A stretch of DNA of 5,971 bases from Desulfobacterales bacterium (GTDB lineage Bacteria; Desulfobacterota; Desulfobacteria; Desulfobacterales; Desulfosalsimonadaceae). A model generated the notes under the pieces. The model ran no database searches. It saw nothing but the letters and a program-made list of their open reading frames with translations, and was not told the origin of the DNA. The stretch spans positions 1 to 5,971 of the forward strand of contig SKZX01000063.1 of the NCBI GenBank assembly GCA_007127175.1. Reading direction: 5' to 3'. The translations under genes were made by a program, and so were the position numbers. This document shows positions 1 through 4,687 of this stretch, piece by piece. Position 1 is the stretch's first letter, and every line of letters begins with the position of its first letter.

Positions 1-63
1 CGCCGGGTTCAGGACGGCACATATCAACGGGAGCGGCTGGGATTGTTCACGCCTGCCGGATAA
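1..63 (+). CDS. 3' end of an unidentified upstream gene (partial)
   Basis: A reading frame is open from the window edge and ends at TAA (61-63). It gives 20 residues, ending YQRERLGLFTPAG. Mostly G/C third positions suggest this frame is the coding one. The other two plus frames are also open across this short stretch: one runs into rfbA in frame, the other stops at a TGA overlapping the rfbA ATG. The choice is therefore a judgement. I do not recognise the family. The 25-bp gap to rfbA on the same strand would fit a shared operon, perhaps for surface polysaccharide, but that is inference. Confidence 0.4.
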   Translation, partial: RRVQDGTYQRERLGLFTPAG

Positions 64-88
64 CCAATCTTTTTGGAGAAAAAGACCA

Positions 89-985
89 ATGATGGAGCAT
101 GCAGCGGAAAGCATCAATACCTGGGGGGTTATACTTGCCGGCGGTTGCGGCACGCGCCTGTACCCTACCACCATGGGCGTATCCGAGCAACTGCTGCCCG
201 TGTTTGACAAGCCCATGATCTATTACCCGCTGTCCGTCCTGATGCTGGCGGGCATTCGCAACATCCTGATCATCACCACCCCTGAAGACCTGCCGTCATA
301 CAGGCGGCTGCTTGGCGACGGCAGCCGGTTCGGTGTTGATTTTTCCTATGCCGAACAGCCGAACCCGGACGGCCTTGCCCAAGCATTCCTCATCGGCGCG
401 GATTTTATCGGCCGGGAAAACGTCTGCCTGGTGCTGGGCGACAATGTGTTCTACGGCCAGAACTTTTCGCCCAAGCTCCGGCAGGCCGCAGCAAGGAAAC
501 ACGGCGCAACCATTTTCGGGTACCAGGTCAAGGACCCGGGCCGTTTCGGCGTGGTGGAGTTCGACAGCGACAACCGGGTCATCGCCATCGAGGAAAAGCC
601 CAAAAACCCCCGCTCCAGCTTTGCAGTCACCGGGCTGTACTTTTACGACAACGACGTGGTGGACATTGCCCGGCAGGTCAGGCCGTCCGACCGGGGGGAA
701 CTGGAAATCACCAGCGTCAACCAAGCCTACCTGAAGCGCGGGGACCTGCACCTGGAAAAATTGACCCGCGGTTTTGCCTGGCTGGACACCGGCACCCATG
801 AGAGCCTGCTGGAAGCGGCCCAGTTCGTTGAAACCATCGAAAAACGGCAAGGCTTCAAGATCGCCTGCCTGGAGGAAATCGCCTGGCGCAACGGCTGGTT
901 TTCTGACAACGATCTTGAAAAAGCGGGGCGGGCCCTGGACAAGAACAGCTATGGCGGCTATCTTCTGGATTTATTGAAAGACTGA
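89..985 (+). CDS. rfbA: Glucose-1-phosphate thymidylyltransferase (RmlA/RfbA), with an active-site Lys replaced by Glu
   Basis: A cytoplasmic nucleotidyltransferase that makes dTDP-glucose and pyrophosphate from dTTP and glucose-1-phosphate, the first step to dTDP-rhamnose and related surface sugars. The 298 residues match the usual length of the short RmlA type, with about 8 extra N-terminal residues. Visible motifs: nucleotide-binding GGCGTRLYP (18-26), QPNPDGLAQAF (90-100), LGDN with D118, EEKP with K170, GELEIT (203-208) and WLDTGTH with D233. Relative to Pseudomonas RmlA (R15, K25, D110, K162, D225) all are kept at an offset of 8 except K25, which is Glu33 (SEQLLP instead of SKQLLP). The start ATG at 89 has GGAGAA at 75-80, 8 nt upstream; a second ATG at 92 is possible. 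No rfbB, rfbC or rfbD lies in the window. The family call is firm; full activity is uncertain because of E33. Confidence 0.95.
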   Translation: MMEHAAESINTWGVILAGGCGTRLYPTTMGVSEQLLPVFDKPMIYYPLSVLMLAGIRNILIITTPEDLPSYRRLLGDGSRFGVDFSYAEQPNPDGLAQAFLIGADFIGRENVCLVLGDNVFYGQNFSPKLRQAAARKHGATIFGYQVKDPGRFGVVEFDSDNRVIAIEEKPKNPRSSFAVTGLYFYDNDVVDIARQVRPSDRGELEITSVNQAYLKRGDLHLEKLTRGFAWLDTGTHESLLEAAQFVETIEKRQGFKIACLEEIAWRNGWFSDNDLEKAGRALDKNSYGGYLLDLLKD

Positions 986-992
986 GTTTGTA

Positions 993-2108
993 TTACCCTT
1001 CATCATACACCACAATCCTGTTCCGCCCGGTGCTCTTGGCCCGGTAAAGGGCCTTGTCCGCTTTTTCAAACAATTTATCCCTGTTGTCATCCAGGCCGGG
1101 GACGCCTGCGGCGATGCCGAAACTCATGGTGGTCTGGATCCTGTGGCTGTAATACTGAAACCGCAGCTTTTCAATCTGAAGCCGGGCCTCCTCGACCAGA
1201 CGGCGCGTTTCACTGATGTCCTGGTCCAGCAGCAGGATCACGAACTCCTCCCCCCCGTAACGGGCGATGAAATCCGTTTCCCTCTGAAACGTGCCGGAAA
1301 GTATTTTTGCAATGCTCGCCAGGTAGGCGTCGCCGGCCAGATGGCCATAGGTGTCGTTAATCGGTTTGAAATGATCGATATCGCCGATGATCAGCGACAA
1401 GTTGATGCCGCTGCGCGCAGCCGTCTTGAAATGCATATGGAAGATGTCGTCAAAATGCTTGCGGTTGTATAGGCCCGTCAGGCTGTCTTTCCGGCTCATC
1501 TTCTCGATTTCTTCGGACTTGAGCATGAGCAGGTGCTCATTTTCAAGGGCGGTCCAGTATTCCCGGTTGCCGCGGATAGCGATAATCGACATGTAGAAGA
1601 CCCACAGGATGAACAGGAACACAAAAGGCAGGTCGATGCGCAGGTACCCCATGGCAATGATGGCCGGGGCAGCCATCAGAAACACGTAGGTTATGGAAAG
1701 CACCCGCGCCGGGATAAACGCCACCATGCCGCCGGCCCCGAGCCCGGCGGTGCATGTCAGCATGAGCATCTTGGTCATAGCGGACTGGTCCGGCTGAATC
1801 ATGCAGTATGCGAACCCAAGGCCCCAGGCGATGGCCGTCGCATACACGCTTGTGAAAAAAAGGATGTAGTTGGCCCGCCGGTTCCATTGATCGACTTTTT
1901 CAAACAGGTAATAGTGGCCGATCCGGAAAACGGCGATACCCATCATGACGGAAAAAAAGATGATGGAAAACACGGGATGCCGTTCATAGAAATCATCCAC
2001 CAGCAGCACGAGAACGGTGATGGCCATGTAAAAATACATTCCCATGGTGGAACGATTTCTCAGGTCGTCTATCACGCGCCGGTCGATGCGATTTCTTTCG
2101 AATGCCAT
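993..2108 (-). CDS. Membrane-anchored diguanylate cyclase (GGDEF protein)
   Basis: Predicted to condense two GTP into c-di-GMP at the inner membrane. The 371 residues comprise a short polar N-terminus (1-22), about six hydrophobic segments (roughly 23-37, 45-61, 82-104, 113-131, 136-155, 160-179), a charged linker helix (about 180-205) and one GGDEF domain (about 205-369). The domain looks complete: DSLTGLYNR (208-216), metal and substrate region DIDHFKPIND (243-252) with YGHLAGD (254-260), active-site GGEEF (285-289) and ADKALYRAKSTGRNR (350-364). RETD (276-279) lies five residues before GGEEF, the position of the inhibitory I-site, so product inhibition is expected. No EAL domain is present. 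I cannot assign the membrane region to a named sensor domain. ATG at 2106-2108 is the start; only a weak GGAAAA precedes it. The gene converges on rfbA with a 7-bp gap. The input signal is unknown. Confidence 0.93.
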   Translation of the reverse strand: MAFERNRIDRRVIDDLRNRSTMGMYFYMAITVLVLLVDDFYERHPVFSIIFFSVMMGIAVFRIGHYYLFEKVDQWNRRANYILFFTSVYATAIAWGLGFAYCMIQPDQSAMTKMLMLTCTAGLGAGGMVAFIPARVLSITYVFLMAAPAIIAMGYLRIDLPFVFLFILWVFYMSIIAIRGNREYWTALENEHLLMLKSEEIEKMSRKDSLTGLYNRKHFDDIFHMHFKTAARSGINLSLIIGDIDHFKPINDTYGHLAGDAYLASIAKILSGTFQRETDFIARYGGEEFVILLLDQDISETRRLVEEARLQIEKLRFQYYSHRIQTTMSFGIAAGVPGLDDNRDKLFEKADKALYRAKSTGRNRIVVYDEG

Positions 2109-2209
2109 TGCTGTCGGTTTTCCGTTTTATATCAAGGCCGTAAATGGAAAACAGCGGGTTGGAAACGAATCCGGATGCCGTTGCCGCAAGGTGGTGACAT
2201 TTTTCTAAC

Positions 2210-2234
2210 AAAAAATTGAAATGCGAAATTTCAA
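2210..2234 (-). terminator. Weak terminator-like hairpin downstream of abfD
   Basis: Read on the minus strand, TTGAAAT (2234-2228), a 5-nt loop TTCGC and ATTTCAA (2222-2216) form a perfect 7-bp stem followed directly by six T (2215-2210). The shape is that of an intrinsic terminator for the abfD transcript, about 107 nt after its stop. The stem has only one G-C pair, so it may be inefficient or accidental. It also lies 108 bp upstream of the GGDEF gene and could be an operator. Nothing else clear stands out in the 2109-2340 gap. Confidence 0.3.
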
Positions 2235-2340
2235 GTCAGATCGAATGTCAGAATATCCGGTATTTTTAGAACAATGGAGAGGCTTCGTCAACTTTTATCA
2301 TCGCATCTCCAAATTATATTTTCAAAACCCCATCTTAAAA

Positions 2341-3789
2341 CTATCTATCGGAGATCCCGCACAGCTTTTTCGCCAGCGCCTGCTTTTCCGGCACGCAGGC
2401 CTGGCGGGCGATCATGATGCGCTGGGCTTGGGGGGAGCCTGCCCCGTGCATGGATTCGGTCAGGTAGCCCACAGCGGCGGCGCCCAATGTAATATTTTCA
2501 ATCAACCGCAGGATGCGGAAACGGTTTTCCGTTGAAACACCCGGATTCCCCCGATAGTATTTTTCCAGCCACTTTCCTACTTCCGGCGATTTGAAATCCG
2601 CGGCCGAGGGCAGCGTCACCATCAGGCCGCCCGCGATGTCCTGGGCCAGCCGTGCGATTTCATAGGGAAAACGGGTCACGTTCTGCTTGGACACGTTTGC
2701 CAGCAGGGTGTCCACGCAAAAGGTGCCGCAGGGCGTTTGCTTCCCTTCCGCGGCGCATGCCAGCGAACCGCAGAAAAGCGTTTCGTTCAGGTGGTTCATC
2801 TCAATGATCTTGTCCTTCACGTGGGAGGCGTTCTGCACGCCGTTGTATTCCGCGATGGTCTGGGCAGCGCCGATGAGCACGTCCCCAACGCCTGACTTGC
2901 AGGCATAGCTCTGGCGATGGTAGGCGGCGAAACGCTCCACAAGGGGTCCTGCGAATTCGTATTCCCGGAAGAGAAACACCCGCTCCCACGGGACGAACAC
3001 GTCGTCGAACACCACCAGGGCCTCGTGCCCGCCGAAAACAGGGTTGCCGGTGTCCATGAGATCGCTTTCAACCTTCCGGGTGTCACACGACTGGCGCCCC
3101 ATGATATAGGTGATGCCGATAGCGTCGGACGGCAGCGCAAAGGCCACCGCATAGTCCCGGTCTGCTTCACGCATGGCGATGGTGGGCATGACGATGATCT
3201 CGTGGGAATTGACCGCACCGGTCTGGTGCGCCTTGGCGCCGCGCACCACGATGCCGTCACCGGTTTCTTTGACAACCCTCAGGAACATGTCCGGGTCCGG
3301 CTGTTTGTGGGGCGGAAGCCCCCGGTCGCCCTTGGGGTCGGTCATGGCCCCGTCGCAGGTGAGGTCGTTTTCCTGGACATAAGCCAGGTATTTCAGAAAC
3401 CGCCGGTGGTATTCGGTATCGAATTTCTGATCGATATCAAAGGTGACGATGGAAAGGGCGTTCAAGGCGTCCATGCCCACACACCGCTGGAAGCAGCACC
3501 CCGTGTGCGCACCCAACAGGCGTCCCATCTTCGTTTTTTTCACCAGGTCGTCCGTACCCTGGTGAATATGGGTGAAGCGGTTGATCGTTTTACCGTTCAG
3601 GTGCGACCGGGCGGTCATGATTTCAGAAAAAGCAGGGTCGTGCGCCATTTCATAGGTTTTGGCCACCGCGTTCATGGACGGCCGTATGATGGGGTCGTCC
3701 ACCGGGTTTTCAACGCGCCGGCCGAACATGTAGACCACCAGGTCGAGCTTGCGCAGGCTCTCTTCGTATTCTCTGGCGTTCATCATCAT
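2341..3789 (-). CDS. abfD: 4-hydroxybutyryl-CoA dehydratase / vinylacetyl-CoA delta-isomerase family protein (AbfD-like)
   Basis: The family enzyme is an FAD and [4Fe-4S] protein that dehydrates 4-hydroxybutyryl-CoA to crotonyl-CoA and isomerises vinylacetyl-CoA, as in GABA and succinate fermentation. The length, 482 residues, is normal. Family landmarks run throughout: YMFG (20-23), IRPSMN (35-40), GKTINRF (66-72), CCFQRCVGMDA (98-108), DGAMTDPKGDRG (146-157), GAKAHQTGAVNSHE (184-197), GRQSCDTRK (231-239), YHRQSYACKSGVGD (290-303), HLNET (333-337) and TESMHGAGSPQAQR (444-457). C99, Q101, C103 and T190 match the Clostridium numbering; E256, H291, Y295 and E445 correspond to E257, H292, Y296 and E455. 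The Cys and Lys after Y295 (C297, K298) sit one residue closer than C299 and K300. The start is ATG 3787-3789, 10 nt after AAGGAG; an upstream TTG (3817-3819) would place that site inside the gene. Two further ATG codons follow at once. No CoA-transferase or 4-hydroxybutyrate dehydrogenase gene is adjacent, so the substrate is inferred from family. Confidence 0.9.
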   Translation of the reverse strand: MMMNAREYEESLRKLDLVVYMFGRRVENPVDDPIIRPSMNAVAKTYEMAHDPAFSEIMTARSHLNGKTINRFTHIHQGTDDLVKKTKMGRLLGAHTGCCFQRCVGMDALNALSIVTFDIDQKFDTEYHRRFLKYLAYVQENDLTCDGAMTDPKGDRGLPPHKQPDPDMFLRVVKETGDGIVVRGAKAHQTGAVNSHEIIVMPTIAMREADRDYAVAFALPSDAIGITYIMGRQSCDTRKVESDLMDTGNPVFGGHEALVVFDDVFVPWERVFLFREYEFAGPLVERFAAYHRQSYACKSGVGDVLIGAAQTIAEYNGVQNASHVKDKIIEMNHLNETLFCGSLACAAEGKQTPCGTFCVDTLLANVSKQNVTRFPYEIARLAQDIAGGLMVTLPSAADFKSPEVGKWLEKYYRGNPGVSTENRFRILRLIENITLGAAAVGYLTESMHGAGSPQAQRIMIARQACVPEKQALAKKLCGISDR

Positions 3790-3799
3790 AATAATGAAT

Positions 3800-3805
3800 C
3801 TCCTT
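3800..3805 (-). promoter_or_regulatory. Ribosome binding site that sets the abfD start
   Basis: AAGGAG read on the minus strand, 10 nt before the first of three consecutive ATG codons (3787-3789, 3784-3786, 3781-3783). It argues against the in-frame TTG at 3817-3819 as the start. A 5-bp inverted repeat, CGGAT/ATCCG (3812-3816 and 3823-3827), lies just upstream and could form a small leader hairpin. Confidence 0.75.
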
Positions 3806-3815
3806 GCATTGCGGA

Positions 3816-3929
3816 TCAAATTATCCGACTGGTAATAGAATCCATCTCATAAGTGTCTTCCGACCCGACTTCATTGGTGGAATTATCGAAATCGGATTTA
3901 TAATCAGTATCCATCATGCGGTACCCCAT
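3816..3929 (-). CDS. Doubtful small ORF upstream of abfD (37 codons)
   Basis: ATG at 3927-3929 opens 37 codons ending at TGA (3816-3818), 26 nt before the abfD start. The product begins MGYRMMDTDY and is rich in Asp, Glu, Ser and Thr. The frame stays open further upstream to 4019 without a good start; its residues there include VPGFFLE directly before the ATG. An internal ATG at 3915-3917 has GGGG at 3924-3927 as a poor ribosome site; the first ATG has none. It could be a leader peptide, the remnant of a decayed gene, or chance. It conflicts with the promoter proposed at 3906-3934, since both cannot be used as drawn. I do not recognise the sequence. Confidence 0.15.
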   Translation of the reverse strand: MGYRMMDTDYKSDFDNSTNEVGSEDTYEMDSITSRII

Positions 3930-3934
3930 TTCAA
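3906..3934 (-). promoter_or_regulatory. Candidate sigma-70-type promoter for abfD
   Basis: On the minus strand, TTGAAA (3934-3929, five of six matches to TTGACA) is followed after exactly 17 nt by GATACT (3911-3906, four of six matches to TATAAT). The transcript would start near 3899 with a leader of about 110 nt. The near-palindrome AAATCGGATTT (3889-3899) sits at the predicted start and could be an operator, though so short a match is expected by chance now and then. Confidence 0.3.
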
Positions 3935-3967
3935 GAAAAAAACCGGGCACAAACGGCGCCTGAAAAT

Positions 3968-3996
3968 TTGACACCGCATGAGCATTCAGATAACAT
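3968..3996 (+). promoter_or_regulatory. Probable sigma-70-type promoter for the CBS-domain gene
   Basis: A perfect TTGACA (3968-3973), a 17-nt spacer and TAACAT (3991-3996, four of six matches to TATAAT). Transcription would start near 4003, giving a leader of about 38 nt before the ATG at 4041. This is the best promoter-like match I found in the window. Its -10 element overlaps the second copy of the CATTCA repeat array, so a protein bound there would be expected to block it. Confidence 0.5.
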
Positions 3997-4022
3997 TCAT
4001 TAAGGCATTCAACTGAAATTCA
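3983..4022 (+). repeat. Phased direct repeats (3 x CATTCA plus AATTCA) over the CBS-gene promoter
   Basis: CATTCA occurs at 3983-3988, 3994-3999 and 4006-4011, and AATTCA at 4017-4022. The start-to-start distances are 11, 12 and 11 bp, close to one DNA helical turn, so the copies face the same side of the helix. The array spans the -10 element, the predicted transcript start and the leader. Winged-helix response regulators of the OmpR/PhoB type bind direct repeats of about 11 bp, which makes a regulator site plausible. The units are short and AT-rich, so chance is not excluded. Confidence 0.35.
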
Positions 4023-4040
4023 TTTCCACTTGGAGACCCG

Positions 4041-4514
4041 ATGACAACTGCAAGAGACATCATGACCACCGAGGTGATTACCCTGTCGCCGGAAACGGAT
4101 ATCATCCAGGCTGCCAGGGTCCTTCTGGACAACGGCATCAACGGCGCTCCCGTCGTGGATGAAGCAGGCCGGCTGACGGGCATCCTGTGCCAGAGCGACC
4201 TGATCTTTCAGCAGAAAAAGTTCCCGCTGCCCAGCGTTTTCACCCTGCTCGACATCATCATACCCCTTTCCTCCTCCCGGCAGCTTGAAAAACAGGTCAG
4301 CAAAATCGCCGCCCTGACCGTTGCCGAAGCCATGACCAGAGACCCGGTCACCGTAGCGCCGGACACCGACCTCGAGACCATCGCCGAACTCATGGTGGGC
4401 AAAAATTTCCACACCCTGCCTGTGCTCGAAAACAACCGCCTGGTGGGCGTCATCGGCAAAGAGGACGTGCTGAAAACCCTTTTTTCGGCCGGAAAAGCCC
4501 CCGAAACGGGTTAA
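4041..4514 (+). CDS. Two-CBS-domain protein
   Basis: A small soluble protein of 157 residues built almost entirely from a CBS (Bateman) pair, a module that usually binds AMP, ATP, S-adenosylmethionine or related ligands and acts as an energy or ligand sensor. CBS1 spans about 4-58 (ARDIMTTEVITLSPE, NGINGAPVVDEAGRLTGIL) and CBS2 about 93-149 (VAEAMTRDPVTVAPDTDL, FHTLPVLENNRLVGVIGKEDV). A 34-residue linker (59-92) with a hydrophobic stretch, FTLLDIIIPL, separates them. No enzymatic or DNA-binding domain is attached, so it probably works through a partner not visible here. ATG 4041 follows TGGAGA (4031-4036) by 4 nt. It is divergent from abfD and probably driven by the promoter at 3968-3996. Confidence 0.92.
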   Translation: MTTARDIMTTEVITLSPETDIIQAARVLLDNGINGAPVVDEAGRLTGILCQSDLIFQQKKFPLPSVFTLLDIIIPLSSSRQLEKQVSKIAALTVAEAMTRDPVTVAPDTDLETIAELMVGKNFHTLPVLENNRLVGVIGKEDVLKTLFSAGKAPETG

Positions 4515-4571
4515 CCGCACCGGCGCGCAGGCAATGATCCCCGGAGCCCGATGCTGAAGATTCGGGAGGCC

Positions 4572-4604
4572 CCCAGGGGACAGACTTCCAGTCTGTCTCC
4601 CGGG
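4572..4604. repeat. REP-like palindrome with ACAGACT-TCC-AGTCTGT core
   Basis: ACAGACT (4580-4586), a 3-nt loop TCC and AGTCTGT (4590-4596) form a perfect 7-bp stem. It continues with four more pairs (GGGG against CTCC, one of them G-U), one A-C mismatch, then CCC/GGG, for 14 pairs in all. It lies 57 nt after the CBS-gene stop and has no T-tract, so it is not a classic intrinsic terminator, though it could stabilise or end the transcript. Read as codons on the minus strand it gives TDWKSVP, a peptide I recall from spurious small ORFs in deltaproteobacterial and planctomycete genomes, which suggests a dispersed repeat family. Confidence 0.6.
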
Positions 4605-4649
4605 TCGACCGCAGGCGCTTCCGGAAAAAAACATAATCCGGCGTCTGTA

Positions 4650-4661
4650 CCCGGCGCCGGG
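4650..4661. other. 12-bp perfect GC palindrome upstream of the sigma-54 activator gene
   Basis: CCCGGCGCCGGG is self-complementary and lies 26 bp before the ATG at 4688. It may be an operator or simply a GC-rich chance palindrome. No convincing promoter or ribosome site is visible between it and the ATG. The rest of the 4515-4687 gap shows only the REP-like palindrome. Confidence 0.2.
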
Positions 4662-4687
4662 GCAACAACATTTCTCATCACAAAAAT

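Noticed and set aside
2109..2140. TATAAA-containing promoter just upstream of the GGDEF gene (minus strand, 2131-2126)
   Set aside because: No acceptable -35 element lies at the right distance, and the predicted transcript start would be only about 10 nt from the ATG.
1533..2219. 228-codon plus-strand ORF opposite the GGDEF gene
   Set aside because: It mirrors a conserved membrane and GGDEF coding sequence; its composition (His, Asp, Gly, Gln, Lys runs) is that of a complementary-strand artefact.
2221..2535. Plus-strand ORF starting in the 2109-2340 gap
   Set aside because: Most of it is antisense to the 3' end of abfD, it lacks a ribosome site, and it has no recognisable domain.
2917..3852. 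311-codon plus-strand ORF opposite abfD
   Set aside because: It is antisense to a clearly identified, family-conserved gene, has no recognisable domain, and its residues (rich in His, Val, Gly, Arg) are typical of a shadow frame in GC-rich coding DNA.
4020..4634. 204-codon minus-strand ORF opposite the CBS gene
   Set aside because: It overlaps the whole CBS-pair gene and runs through the palindromic repeat; no domain is visible.
4609..4637. CATAAT (4632-4637) as a -10 element for the sigma-54 activator gene
   Set aside because: The sequence 16-18 nt upstream does not resemble a -35 element; no sigma-54 promoter of the TGGCAC-N5-TTGC type was seen either.
4450..4671. 73-codon minus-strand ORF containing TDWKSVP
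   Set aside because: The peptide is produced by the palindromic repeat at 4572-4604 and the ORF also overlaps the end of the CBS gene, so it is a spurious product of the repeat.
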